In this document: positions 8,226-16,844 of the stretch, piece by piece
Layout of the letters: every line of letters begins with the position of its first letter
How positions within the stretch are numbered: the stretch's first letter is position 1
Assembly (NCBI RefSeq): GCF_005222805.1
Contig: NZ_STGC01000002.1
Coordinates: 385,836-449,835 of the forward strand
DNA: 64,000 nt
Reading direction: 5' to 3'
Origin: Devosia sp. FKR38
GTDB lineage: Bacteria; Pseudomonadota; Alphaproteobacteria; Rhizobiales; Devosiaceae
Position numbers and translations under genes: made by a program
Notes under the pieces: generated by a model
Databases searched by the model: none
What the model was told of the DNA's origin: nothing
What the model saw: only the letters and a program-made list of their open reading frames with translations

Positions 8226-9374
8226 TCACGCCTCCAGCTGGAACCGCTCAAACCGTCCCAACGCTTCGTCCACCGCGGCCCTACCCTCCGCGCCGACGTC
8301 AGCCAGCCAGGTGGCTTGCTGGATCAGCAGCTTTCTGGCGTTGCGGTCGGTTTTGAGGTCGAGGACGGCGATGATGGCATCGCCGGAGAGCACCGGCAGG
8401 GCGAAATAGCCGAAGCGGCGTTTGGCGGCCGGGACATAGGCCTCAAAGACATGGTCGTAGCCGAAAAACAGGCTCAGCCGCTTGCGCTGGATGACCAGGG
8501 GATCAAAGGGCGAGAGGATATGCACGAGATTGGGCACGTCGGCGGGCCTATCCAAGGTCTCTGGCGTGGCCCAATGGGTGACCGTGTCGGCACCCGCGAT
8601 GACGACCGGCACCAGCGCGCGGCGGCGGACGCGGGCCTCGATCAGCGCCAGCACATCGGCCTTGCCGGGGGCATCGAGGTGGCAGATGGAATCAAGGCTC
8701 ACCAGGCCCTGGCTGCGCAGGGCGCGATCGAGCTTATAGGCGGCGACCTGGCGGGCGGTGGCGGCGCGGGGTGGCGTGATCCCGGCGAAATGCCGGTCCA
8801 TCAGATCATAGCTCTTGAGCATGCCCTGGCGGGCCGAAATGGTGACCAGGCCCTGATAGAACAGCGCCTCGAGCACGCGCTTGGATGGCTTGCGGCTGGC
8901 CCAGGGATGATTCTTGTCGACCAGGGGCTCATCGCTGATGTCGCGCATGGAGAGCGGGCCTTCGGCGCGGAGGCGCTTGAGCATGGCCTTGGTCTCGGCT
9001 GGGGTGACCGAACCAAACCAGCGACTGAGGCCGCTGCGCTGGGCCTTCATGGCCGGCAGGAAAAAGGGCAGATCGGCAACCGGCACATAGCTCAGCGCAT
9101 GGGTCCAGTATTCAAACACCGATTTGTCGGCGGATTGGATATGGGCCAGATCGCTGCGGGCATAGTCGGGAATGCGCGAGAACAGGATGTGGTGGTGGCA
9201 GCGCTCGATGACATTGATAGTGTCGATCTGCACATAGCCCAGATGGGCTATGGCGGCGAGCGTGGCGGCCGGGCCGCTGCCGAAGGGGGCGGCCGTATCG
9301 AGCCGCTGCGCCGCAATCCAGATGTGGCGGGCGCGGGCGGCGTCGATGCGGTGGGGAGCGGAACGGGGGGCCAA
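8226..9374 (-). CDS. ycaQ: YcaQ-type (AlkX) winged-helix DNA glycosylase
   Basis: A 382-residue member of the HTH_42 family to which AlkZ and E. coli YcaQ/AlkX belong. These unhook DNA interstrand crosslinks and excise alkylated bases. The catalytic QxD signature is visible as VQIDTINVIERCHHHILFSR near residue 48. Other family segments are WTHALSYVP, LVDKNHPW and HILSPFDPLVIQRKR followed by GYDHVFEAYVP. Length is close to E. coli YcaQ (about 410). It stands alone between a lipoprotein and a nitroreductase, all leftward. Confidence 0.85.
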   Translation of the reverse strand: MAPRSAPHRIDAARARHIWIAAQRLDTAAPFGSGPAATLAAIAHLGYVQIDTINVIERCHHHILFSRIPDYARSDLAHIQSADKSVFEYWTHALSYVPVADLPFFLPAMKAQRSGLSRWFGSVTPAETKAMLKRLRAEGPLSMRDISDEPLVDKNHPWASRKPSKRVLEALFYQGLVTISARQGMLKSYDLMDRHFAGITPPRAATARQVAAYKLDRALRSQGLVSLDSICHLDAPGKADVLALIEARVRRRALVPVVIAGADTVTHWATPETLDRPADVPNLVHILSPFDPLVIQRKRLSLFFGYDHVFEAYVPAAKRRFGYFALPVLSGDAIIAVLDLKTDRNARKLLIQQATWLADVGAEGRAAVDEALGRFERFQLEA

Positions 9375-9438
9375 GCTGATTCGATTCCGTTGGACGGGAT
9401 CGTCACTGTGGCAGACAGCCCGGCCCGCTCCAATCGCG

Positions 9439-10032
9439 TTAGGCTATGAAACGGCCTTCGGTGGCGATTTCGGCCAGGGGCTTGCGCGCGCTGGGCACTT
9501 CGCGTTCGCGCAGGCCTTCGGGCAGGCTGGTGGCGTCGCCACGGCGGCCGATGGCCACGGCCACCTCAAGGCGCCAGTCCTCGGGCACGCCCAGGGCCGC
9601 CATGGCCCGGTCGTGATCAAAGCCAGCCATGGCATGGGCATGCCAGCCGAGCTTGGTGGCCTGCAGGGCCATCAGGCTCCAGGCGGCGCCGGCATCAAAG
9701 GCATGCGAGCGCACGGGCAGGCGCTGGCCCTTGGAATCAGCGCGGGTCAAATTGGAGGCGATAAAGACCAGCGCCGAGGCGTGGCGGGCCCAGGCCTGGT
9801 TGAAAGGGTTGAGCAGATCGACAAAGCCATCCCAGGCGGCGCTGTCGCGACGGGCATAGATGAAATGCCAGGGCTGGGCATTGAAGGCCGACGGCGCCCA
9901 GCGCCCCGCCTCGAGCACGGTGAGCAGGTCGGCTTCGGGCATGATCTCGGTGCTGAAGGCGCGGGGCGACCAGCGCGCCAGCATATCGGGATCGATCTTG
10001 TGTTCAGTGCTGCGGGGAGAAGCGGCGGTCAT
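9439..10032 (-). CDS. nitroreductase-family FMN oxidoreductase
   Basis: A 197-residue protein of the nitroreductase fold. SPRAF near residue 22 and EAGRWAPSAFNAQPWHF form the FMN-phosphate binding start, and the C-terminal EVAVAIGRRGD is the second conserved block. Such enzymes reduce nitro groups, quinones or enals with NAD(P)H. The exact substrate cannot be read from sequence. It ends about 64 bases before the ycaQ start on the same strand, so co-transcription is possible. Confidence 0.85.
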   Translation of the reverse strand: MTAASPRSTEHKIDPDMLARWSPRAFSTEIMPEADLLTVLEAGRWAPSAFNAQPWHFIYARRDSAAWDGFVDLLNPFNQAWARHASALVFIASNLTRADSKGQRLPVRSHAFDAGAAWSLMALQATKLGWHAHAMAGFDHDRAMAALGVPEDWRLEVAVAIGRRGDATSLPEGLREREVPSARKPLAEIATEGRFIA

Positions 10033-10262
10033 AGTCGGGGGGAACCTCGGGAGGATGTCGTATCAGACAGGGCGACGCGCTGAGGTAGGGGCGCGGGCGG
10101 CCATGGACAATCGCGGGGGCGCGACCGCAGTGTTCGACAAATCGTAGCAAATGGCGGCACGAGACAGAGCTGAGCCGCAGGACGCGGCACGGTGCAGCGT
10201 TCGGCTCAGACCGGCGCGCTATCAGATGTGTCTTGAAACGGGCCCGCAGGCCGAAGTGGAAT

Positions 10263-10338
<76 letters not shown>

Positions 10339-10432
10339 ATTCCGTGGGTCTCGGCGGCGGTTGCCGTCCGAAGCGAGGCGGAACCTATTGGATGATTCCG
10401 CAGACCGCAAGTGCCTAAATGACACTTTTTTA

Positions 10433-10463
10433 TTCGACCGGCTGTTTGTCACAGCCGGCCGAA
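10433..10463. terminator. strong hairpin after the TIGR02300 gene
   Basis: Thirteen-base arms (10433-10445 and 10451-10463) around loop TTGTC pair with a single A-C mismatch. It lies 14 bases after the stop of the leftward acidic-protein gene. On that transcript it is followed by an A-rich rather than U-rich run, so it may be a processing or Rho-assisted end rather than a classical intrinsic terminator. Confidence 0.45.
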
Positions 10464-10476
10464 TCCGCATTGAAAA

Positions 10477-10890
10477 TCAAGGCTCTTCGTCGCCGCCGAC
10501 GTCAAAGCCCAGTTCATCGTCTTCATCTTCGTCCTCTTCGAGGAACACATCGGCGTCATCGTCGCCCAGGTCTTCCTCGACTTCGACGTCGACATCATCG
10601 GTCTCGGGGATGTCATCATCGACGCCTTCTTCGGCATCGGCTTCCTCGAGCGAGACGATCACCGGTGCGGTGACGTCTTCGATTTCCTCTTCGACTTCAT
10701 CTTCGTCATCGGCGACCTTGCGGGCCGAGGCGGCAACCGCGGCGGCCTTGGCGGTCAGCGCCTGCTCGAAATAGGAGCGGGGATAGCTCTTGCCGGTATA
10801 GGGCGAGACGATCGGATCGAGGTTGAGGTCGTAGAACTTTTTCCCGGTTTCGGGGTCGGTACGCTTGGTGCCGCGTTCGGAACTGGCCAT
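10477..10890 (-). CDS. TIGR02300 family acidic protein
   Basis: A 137-residue protein with the family N-terminus: RTDPETGKKFYDLNLDP followed by IVSPYTGKSYPRSYFE (residues 10-42). The remaining two-thirds is an extremely acidic, low-complexity tail of Asp/Glu. The family is restricted largely to alphaproteobacteria and has no assigned function. The FYDLN and SPYTG segments resemble a degenerate metal-ribbon without cysteines. Placement between a tRNA gene and divergent aroA is conserved in the order, by my recollection of related genomes. Confidence 0.9.
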   Translation of the reverse strand: MASSERGTKRTDPETGKKFYDLNLDPIVSPYTGKSYPRSYFEQALTAKAAAVAASARKVADDEDEVEEEIEDVTAPVIVSLEEADAEEGVDDDIPETDDVDVEVEEDLGDDDADVFLEEDEDEDDELGFDVGGDEEP

Positions 10891-11054
10891 CGATGTTCCT
10901 TTTCGTAGGGTTTTGGGGGCGTTTCGGCCCGTGTTCGGTCAGTCCGGTTATGGGCAAACCCGGGTCCTGTCAAACCGAAAATGTGGAGAGCTGGGCTGCA
11001 GTCCAATGGGGTGATGGCAATCGGGCGGGCGCGCATGCTAAGCCCAAGCCGCCC

Positions 11055-12371
11055 ATGACCGACAAAAGCCAGAGCCCCGCCCCGCTGACCGCCCACGGCG
11101 CCGACCCGCTGACCGGACGATTTGCCGTGCCGGGCGACAGCGTATTGGCGGCGCGTGCGCTGCTGGTGGCGGCGCTGACAGTGGGCCCCAGCACGCTGAT
11201 GGGCATGCCCGAGAGCGGCGCGCTGGCGGCCCTGGCTGAGGCGCTGGAAGCCCTGGGCGTGGTGATCGGCCGCGACGGCGGACGCTGGACAGTGCGCGGG
11301 CTGGGCGTGGGCGGGTTGTTGGCCCCAACGGCGCCGCTGGCGCTGGGTGGGCTAGGGCCCATGGCTGGGCTCTTGCTCGGGGCGTTGGCCAGTCAGGACA
11401 TGGATTGCGCGGTGACGCAGGGCGCGGACGTACCGGACGCTGTGCTGACGGCGTTGGGGCGCATCGGGGCCGTATTGGTGCCGGGCGCGGATGGTGCAGC
11501 GATCTGGCGCGGCGCCATGTTGCCGCTGCCGATCACGACGGACTTTGAGGTGGCCGATGAGCTGGTGCTGTCGGCCTTGCTGCTGGCCGCGGCGCAGATG
11601 CCGGGGCTGAGCCAGCTGCGGGCGCCGGCGACGCTGCTCAACCATACGGAAAACCTGCTGGCCGGCTTTGGCGCCGAGATCAGCGTGAGCGAAGAGGCCG
11701 ACGGCAGCCGGCTGATCCGCCTGCGCGGCGCGCAGGAACTGGCGCCCAAGATCGTGACCATTGCCGGCGATCCCACGCTGGCCGGCTTCGGCCTTGTCGC
11801 CGGGCTGATCGTGCCGGGATCGGAACTGGTGGTCGAAGGCGTGCTGGTCAATCCGCTGCGGACCGGGCTAATCGATGCCCTGCTGGAGATGGGCGGGGAC
11901 ATTGCCTTCACCAACCAGCGCGAGGTGATGGGCGAGCATGTGGCCGATCTGCGCGTGCGCTCGAGCTTTTTGCGCGGGCTGGCGGTGGATGCCGAGCGGG
12001 CGCGCCTGCTGGGAGACGATGTTGTCGCGCTGGCAATGGCCGCGAGCTTTGCCGAGGGCGACACAACGATTGCCGGGCTCGATGGCACGGCGCTGGGCAC
12101 CGCGTTGGCGGCCGGGCTCACCGCCAATCGCGTCAAGGCGCGGCTCGAGGGCGGGCGGCTGGTGATCTCTGGCGAGCGCAAGGTGCCGGGCGGCGGCGCG
12201 GTGTCCAGCCAGGGCGATGCGGCGCTGGCCATGGGCTTTGCCGTGCTGGGGCTGGGCAGCAAGAACAAGGTGGTGATCGAGGATGTCACCGCCATCGACA
12301 GACAATTTCCGGGGTTCGTGCAGGCCATGGCGGCGCTGGGCGGGCACTTCCCAAGTCTCAAGGGGCGCTAG
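11055..12371 (+). CDS. aroA: EPSP-synthase (AroA) homologue with degenerate active site
   Basis: A 438-residue protein in the standard aroA position, 3 bases before cmk. Overall similarity to class II 3-phosphoshikimate 1-carboxyvinyltransferase is clear: VGGLLAPTAPL, HTENLLAGFGAEI, NPLRTGLIDALLEMGGDI, VADLRVRSS, ALAMAASFAEG. The substrate-binding motifs are lost. GDKSxxxR reads GDSVLAAR (27-34). The GNAGTxxR loop reads GGLGPMAG (98-105). The KRP segment is deleted. The SAQVKSA strand reads DELVLSA (168-174). RVKESDR is absent after GLD (341-343). DHRxAM reads GDAALAM (387-393). One Asp (321) is retained. The frame is intact and codon use is normal, so this is not a decayed gene. I infer a catalytically dead homologue; see findings. 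Confidence 0.8.
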   Translation: MTDKSQSPAPLTAHGADPLTGRFAVPGDSVLAARALLVAALTVGPSTLMGMPESGALAALAEALEALGVVIGRDGGRWTVRGLGVGGLLAPTAPLALGGLGPMAGLLLGALASQDMDCAVTQGADVPDAVLTALGRIGAVLVPGADGAAIWRGAMLPLPITTDFEVADELVLSALLLAAAQMPGLSQLRAPATLLNHTENLLAGFGAEISVSEEADGSRLIRLRGAQELAPKIVTIAGDPTLAGFGLVAGLIVPGSELVVEGVLVNPLRTGLIDALLEMGGDIAFTNQREVMGEHVADLRVRSSFLRGLAVDAERARLLGDDVVALAMAASFAEGDTTIAGLDGTALGTALAAGLTANRVKARLEGGRLVISGERKVPGGGAVSSQGDAALAMGFAVLGLGSKNKVVIEDVTAIDRQFPGFVQAMAALGGHFPSLKGR

Positions 12372-12374
12372 AGC

Positions 12375-13022
12375 ATGATCATTGCCGTGGACGGACCCGC
12401 CGCATCGGGCAAGGGCACATTGGCCACGGGCCTGTCGCGCCATTATGGGCTGCCGCATCTGGACACGGGCCTGCTCTATCGCGCCGTGGGCTGGGCGGTG
12501 CGCGATGCGGTCGACACGCCGGCCTTCGAGGCCAAGGCCATCGCGGCGGCGCAGGGGCTCGACGCCGTGCACCTCAGCGACACCGCGACGCTGACCAGCG
12601 CCGAAGCGGGCGTGCTGGCCTCCAAGGTGGCGGTGATCGAAGGGGTGCGGCAGGCGCTGTTTGCCTTTCAGCGCGGCTTTGCCGCCCAGCCCGGCGGCGC
12701 GGTGCTCGACGGACGCGATATCGGCACGGTAATTGCGCCCGATGCCGATGTAAAGCTGTTCATCCAGACCGACAGCAAGGCGCGCATGGAGCGCCGGGCC
12801 CGGCAGCTCGAAGCGCGCGGCCAGGTGGTTGACCGCTACGCCCTCTATCACCAGATCGAAGAGCGTGACGCCCGGGACATGGCCAATCCGCATGGCGGCT
12901 TTTACAAAGCGGCGGACGCGCACTTGCTCGATACGACACTTCTCGATATAGAAGCCGCACTCCGCGCAGCCATCGCGATTGTCGATGGGACCATGGCGCG
13001 CAAGGCAGGGCAAACGCCCTAA
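12375..13022 (+). CDS. cmk: (d)CMP kinase
   Basis: A 215-residue cytidylate kinase that phosphorylates CMP and dCMP. The P-loop is GPAASGKGT (residues 7-15), followed by LDTGLLYRAVG, the CMP-binding VLDGRDIGTVIAPDADVK near residue 110, and lid arginines in RMERRARQLEARG. It starts 3 bases after the aroA-like gene and precedes rpsA, the common alphaproteobacterial order. All key residues are present, in contrast to its upstream neighbour. Confidence 0.95.
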   Translation: MIIAVDGPAASGKGTLATGLSRHYGLPHLDTGLLYRAVGWAVRDAVDTPAFEAKAIAAAQGLDAVHLSDTATLTSAEAGVLASKVAVIEGVRQALFAFQRGFAAQPGGAVLDGRDIGTVIAPDADVKLFIQTDSKARMERRARQLEARGQVVDRYALYHQIEERDARDMANPHGGFYKAADAHLLDTTLLDIEAALRAAIAIVDGTMARKAGQTP

Positions 13023-13200
13023 ATCCAACCTTGCGCTGACCCGGCCCCGACAATCAGCCTTCAGCGTAGCCAGGCGGACTTATACAATTTCATCGCCGTT
13101 TCCGAACGGGCCCCGTGTACCGGCTGCTGATGATGTCAGCAGGCGGGTCTCGTTTCTGGCGATGCCAACCCCCAACCACCGGTACGACTGGAGAAGACAT

Positions 13201-14904
13201 TTGGCACAGCAAACTGTGACGAAAGAAGACTTTGAATCGCTGCTGATGGACTCGTTCGTTGACAACGAGCCTTTGGAAGGCGCCGTCGTCAAGGGTACGG
13301 TCGTTGCGATCGAAAAGGACCTGGCGATCATCGACGTTGGTCTCAAGACCGAAGGTCGTATTGCGCTCAAGGAATTCGGCCAGGCTGGCCGTGACGGCAC
13401 CATCAAGGTGGGTTCGGTCGTCGAGGTCTATGTGGACCGCGTCGAGAACGCTGCCGGCGAAGCCGTGCTGAGCCGCGAGAAGGCCCGCCGTGAAGAGAGC
13501 TGGGTCAAGCTCGAAGTCATGTACAACAACAACGAGCGCGTTGAAGGCACCATCTTCAACCAGGTCAAGGGTGGCTTCACCGTGGACCTGGAAGGCGCCG
13601 TGGCCTTCCTGCCCCGTTCGCAGGTGGACATCCGTCCGATCCGCGATATCGCACCGCTGATGAATGTGCCGCAGCCGTTCCAGATCCTGAAGATGGACAA
13701 GCGTCGCGGCAATATCGTCGTGTCGCGTCGTGCTATCCTCGAAGAGTCGCGCGCCGAACAGCGTTCGGAGATCGTGCAGCAGCTCGAAGAGGGCCAGGTT
13801 GTCGACGGCGTGGTCAAGAACATCACCGACTACGGTGCGTTCGTTGACCTGGGCGGTATCGACGGCCTGCTGCATGTCACCGACATCGCATGGCGTCGCG
13901 TCAACCACCCGTCCGAAGTGCTCACGATCGGCGAGACCATCAAGGTCCAGATCGTTCGCATCAACCACGAGTCCCACCGTATCTCGCTGGGCATGAAGCA
14001 GCTGCAGGCTGATCCGTGGGAAGGCATCGAGGCCAAGTACCCGATCGAGGCCAAGTTCACTGGCCGCGTCACCAACATCACCGACTACGGTGCTTTTGTT
14101 GAGCTGGAGCCGGGCATCGAAGGCCTGATCCACGTGTCCGAGATGAGCTGGACCAAGAAGAACGTCCACCCCGGCAAGATCGTTTCGACCTCCCAGGAAG
14201 TCGAAGTCGTCGTGCTCGAGGTCGATCCCGACAAGCGTCGTATCTCGCTGGGCCTCAAGCAGACCCTGGCCAATCCGTGGGAAAGCTTCGCCGAGAAGTT
14301 CCCCGTGGGCGCTGTCATCGAAGGCGAAGTCAAGAACAAGACCGAATTCGGCCTGTTCATTGGCCTGGACGGCGATGTCGACGGCATGGTTCACCTTTCG
14401 GACCTCGACTGGCAGAAGTCGGGCGAAGTGGCCCTGGAAGACTACAACCGCGGTGACATGGTTCAGGCCAAGGTCCTCGATGTTGACGTCGAGAAGGAAC
14501 GCATCTCGCTTGGTATCAAGCAGCTGTCGACCGGCGAAGTCGCCGACACGGCCGGCACCGAAGGCGGCATCCGCAAGGGTTCGATCGTCACCGGCACCGT
14601 GACCGAGGTCAACGATGGCGGCATCGAAGTGCGCATCGCCGACAGCGAGATGACCGCGTTCATCCGCCGTGCCGACCTGAGCCGCGATCGCAACGACCAG
14701 CGCCCGGAGCGTTTCTCCAAGGGCGAGAAGGTCGACGCTCGCGTCACCCAGTACGATCGCAAGACCCAGCGCATCCAGCTGTCGATCAAGGCACTGGAAA
14801 TCGCCGAGGAAAAGGAAGCCGTGGCCAACTACGGTTCGTCCGCTTCGGGCGCTTCGCTCGGCGACATCCTGGGCGCTGCCCTCAAGGATCGCGACAAAGA
14901 GTAA
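13201..14904 (+). CDS. rpsA: 30S ribosomal protein S1
   Basis: A 567-residue protein with six S1 (OB-fold) repeats. The four C-terminal repeats carry the ITDYGAFVDL, TDYGAFVELEPGIEGLIH and KTEFGLFIGLDG signatures. It recruits mRNA to the 30S subunit. The start is assigned to TTG 13201: GGAG at 13190-13193 sits 7 bases upstream, and MAQQTVTKEDF fits the family's short N-terminus. An in-frame ATG at 13162 has no such site. Codons ending in C/T with CGT-Arg and GGT-Gly are frequent compared with neighbours, as expected for a highly expressed gene. A perfect terminator follows. Confidence 0.95.
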   Translation: MAQQTVTKEDFESLLMDSFVDNEPLEGAVVKGTVVAIEKDLAIIDVGLKTEGRIALKEFGQAGRDGTIKVGSVVEVYVDRVENAAGEAVLSREKARREESWVKLEVMYNNNERVEGTIFNQVKGGFTVDLEGAVAFLPRSQVDIRPIRDIAPLMNVPQPFQILKMDKRRGNIVVSRRAILEESRAEQRSEIVQQLEEGQVVDGVVKNITDYGAFVDLGGIDGLLHVTDIAWRRVNHPSEVLTIGETIKVQIVRINHESHRISLGMKQLQADPWEGIEAKYPIEAKFTGRVTNITDYGAFVELEPGIEGLIHVSEMSWTKKNVHPGKIVSTSQEVEVVVLEVDPDKRRISLGLKQTLANPWESFAEKFPVGAVIEGEVKNKTEFGLFIGLDGDVDGMVHLSDLDWQKSGEVALEDYNRGDMVQAKVLDVDVEKERISLGIKQLSTGEVADTAGTEGGIRKGSIVTGTVTEVNDGGIEVRIADSEMTAFIRRADLSRDRNDQRPERFSKGEKVDARVTQYDRKTQRIQLSIKALEIAEEKEAVANYGSSASGASLGDILGAALKDRDKE

Positions 14905-14926
14905 TCTTTGTTCGCTGCAATCGATC

Positions 14927-14963
14927 GGCCCGCGCTTCACAGCGCGGGCCTTTTGCTTTTTAA
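14927..14963 (+). terminator. intrinsic terminator of rpsA
   Basis: Perfect nine-base stem GGCCCGCGC / GCGCGGGCC (14927-14935 with 14942-14950) and six-base loop TTCACA, followed immediately by TTTTGCTTTTT. It starts 22 bases after the rpsA stop. A GNAT gene starts 9 bases later, so it separates two transcription units. Confidence 0.93.
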
Positions 14964-14971
14964 GGACAGCC

Positions 14972-15472
14972 ATGAACAGCACCATTGCCTGGCGTCCCCT
15001 GACCGAACGCGACCTGCCCGCCGTGACCGAGATCGCGCGGCAGGTGCATCCGGATTTCCCCGAGGACGACGCGGTGTTCGCCGAGCGGCTGGCGCTCTAT
15101 CCCGACGGCACGCAATTGCTCGAGATCGACGGGCTGGCCTCGGGCTATCTGCTCAGCCACCCCTGGCGCTATATGGACCTGCCGGCGCTCAATACGCTGC
15201 TGGGCGGCCTGCCGGCGGATGCCGACACCTATTATGTGCATGATCTGGCGCTGATGCCCAAGGCACGCGGCACGGGCGCGGCAGCGGCCATTGTGGGCGC
15301 CATCCTGCGGCACGGGCGGGCGCAAGGCTTGCCGACCACCAGCCTGGTCGCCGTCAATGGCTCGGTGCCCTTCTGGCACAAGCATGGCTTTCGCGCCGTC
15401 AAGGCGCCCGAACTGGCCGAAAAGCTCGAAAGCTACGAGGCCAGCGCCCGCTTCATGGTCAAGCCGGCCTGA
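14972..15472 (+). CDS. GNAT family N-acetyltransferase
   Basis: A 166-residue acetyltransferase preceded by AAGGAC. The acetyl-CoA loop is in VHDLALMPKARGTGAAAAIVG (about residues 89-109), and the substrate-side C-terminus has VNGSVPFWHKHGFRAV. It resembles acyltransferases acting on amines or amino acids, but the substrate cannot be assigned. It interrupts the usual rpsA-ihfB proximity together with sppA. Confidence 0.85.
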   Translation: MNSTIAWRPLTERDLPAVTEIARQVHPDFPEDDAVFAERLALYPDGTQLLEIDGLASGYLLSHPWRYMDLPALNTLLGGLPADADTYYVHDLALMPKARGTGAAAAIVGAILRHGRAQGLPTTSLVAVNGSVPFWHKHGFRAVKAPELAEKLESYEASARFMVKPA

Positions 15473-15552
15473 GGCAAGACGCCCCGGGCGGGCCGCTTGC
15501 CAAACCGCCTGGGGCGGACTAGCCCATAGGGCCAATTGTCCCGGAGCCGGCC

Positions 15553-16494
15553 ATGACCGACCACGCCCCCACTGACCCCCATGCTGTTATCGCGGCGGAG
15601 CGCTTTCGCACGTCGCGCGGGCTGTGGCGGGTGCTGGCCTTTATCGCGCTGGCGCTGGCGGTGATCCTGGGGCTGGGGCGCTTTGGCCTGCCGCAGGCAA
15701 GCGGGGACCATATTGCGCGACTGGTGATCGATGGCACGATTGCCACCGATCCGGCGCGGCTGGCGGCGATCAATGCGCTGGCCGAGGATGACAGCGTCAA
15801 GGCGGTGATTGTGGCGATCAATTCGCCGGGCGGCACTACGGCGGGCGGGGAAGAGCTCTATGAAGCGCTGGGCCAGCTGCGGGCGGCCAAGCCGACCGTG
15901 GCGGTGATCAAGGAGCTGGGCGCCTCGGCGGCCTATATGACGGCCATTGCCACCGACCGCATCTTTGCGCGGCGCCTCTCGATCGTGGGCTCGATCGGCG
16001 TGCTGTTCCAGCATGTCAACGCCGGCAAGCTGCTCGACACCATCGGGGTGGATTTCGACAAGGTGGCCTCGGGGCCGCTGAAGGCCGAGCCGGATTTTGA
16101 CGAGCCGATGGAGGGTGCGCCGCGGGCGGCGATTGCCGCCCTGGTGGACGACAGCTTCCAGTGGTTCGTCGATATTGTGGCGGAACGCCGCGGGCTGGCC
16201 CGCCCGGCGGCGCTAGCGCTGGCCGACGGCCGCATCGTCACCGGCCGCATGGGCATCGACGCCGGGCTGATCGACGCCATTGGCGGCGAGCTGGAGGCTA
16301 TTGCCTGGCTGGAAGACGAGAAAGGCGTGCCCAAGGACCTTGATGTGCACACCGCCTGGCCGCGGCCGGAGACCGGATTTGACCTGGTTGGCACCATACT
16401 GGGTGGTCAGGCCAAGAGCCTGCTTGGCCTGGCCGATGGCGCCATGCCGCTTGACGGCCTTGTCTCGCTTTGGCAGGTTGGACCAGCCTCATGA
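15553..16494 (+). CDS. sppA: signal peptide peptidase SppA (S49 peptidase)
   Basis: A 313-residue, single-domain SppA with one N-terminal membrane helix (about residues 25-45) and the catalytic domain outside. The Ser/Lys dyad can be placed at Ser125 in [10 protein letters not shown] and Lys177 in [10 protein letters not shown]. Their 52-residue spacing equals that of Bacillus Spp[16 protein letters not shown] is the conserved strand-turn before it. The enzyme digests cleaved signal peptides in the inner membrane. GGAG precedes the ATG. It lies 37 bases before ihfB. Confidence 0.92.
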   Translation: MTDHAPTDPHAVIAAERFRTSRGLWRVLAFIALALAVILGLGRFGLPQASGDHIARLVIDGTIATDPARLAAINALAEDDSVKAVIVAINSPGGTTAGGEELYEALGQLRAAKPTVAVIKELGASAAYMTAIATDRIFARRLSIVGSIGVLFQHVNAGKLLDTIGVDFDKVASGPLKAEPDFDEPMEGAPRAAIAALVDDSFQWFVDIVAERRGLARPAALALADGRIVTGRMGIDAGLIDAIGGELEAIAWLEDEKGVPKDLDVHTAWPRPETGFDLVGTILGGQAKSLLGLADGAMPLDGLVSLWQVGPAS

Positions 16495-16531
16495 ACCGGC
16501 GAGGCAAAACGACTGCGATCGGGAGACCAAG

Positions 16532-16813
16532 ATGATCAAATCGGAACTCGTCGAGAAGCTTGCGGCAGAGAACCCGCATCTGTTCCAGCGCGATATCGAG
16601 AATATCGTCAACGCCATCCTCGATGAGGTCGGCGACGCCATGGCCCGGGGTGACCGGGTGGAGCTGCGCGGCTTCGGGGCCTTTTCGGTGAAGAACCGCC
16701 CGGCCCGCGTCGGTCGCAATCCGCGCACTGGCGAGCAGGTGGATGTGGGCGAGAAATACGTGCCGCAGTTCAAGGCCGGCAAGGAAATCCGCGAGCGGCT
16801 GAACCGCTCGTAA
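16532..16813 (+). CDS. ihfB: integration host factor subunit beta
   Basis: A 93-residue DNA-bending protein of the HU/IHF family: [11 protein letters not shown] at the N-terminus, [24 protein letters not shown] as the beta-arm with the DNA-intercalating Pro, and [11 protein letters not shown] at the end. The GRNP..G arm and ELRGFG distinguish the beta subunit. GGGAG lies shortly before the ATG. It partners with IhfA encoded elsewhere and assists sigma-54 promoters; rpoN is also in this window. Confidence 0.95.
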   Translation: MIKSELVEKLAAENPHLFQRDIENIVNAILDEVGDAMARGDRVELRGFGAFSVKNRPARVGRNPRTGEQVDVGEKYVPQFKAGKEIRERLNRS

Positions 16814-16844
16814 CGGGGCCAGGGCTCCATAGGCAACCATAGGC

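Noticed and set aside
10170..10209. CTGAGCCG ... CGGCTCAG inverted repeat after tRNA-Ala as a terminator
   Set aside because: The loop is 24 bases and no T tract follows on the tRNA strand; too weak to call.
10490..10720. Repetitive tcttcg/tcatcg runs resembling a tandem repeat array
   Set aside because: They are the Asp/Glu codons of the acidic TIGR02300 tail read in reverse, without fixed period. Not a CRISPR or satellite.
13090..14985. A 631-residue open frame opposite rpsA
   Set aside because: Antisense to six S1 repeats; the apparent internal repeats merely mirror those of S1.
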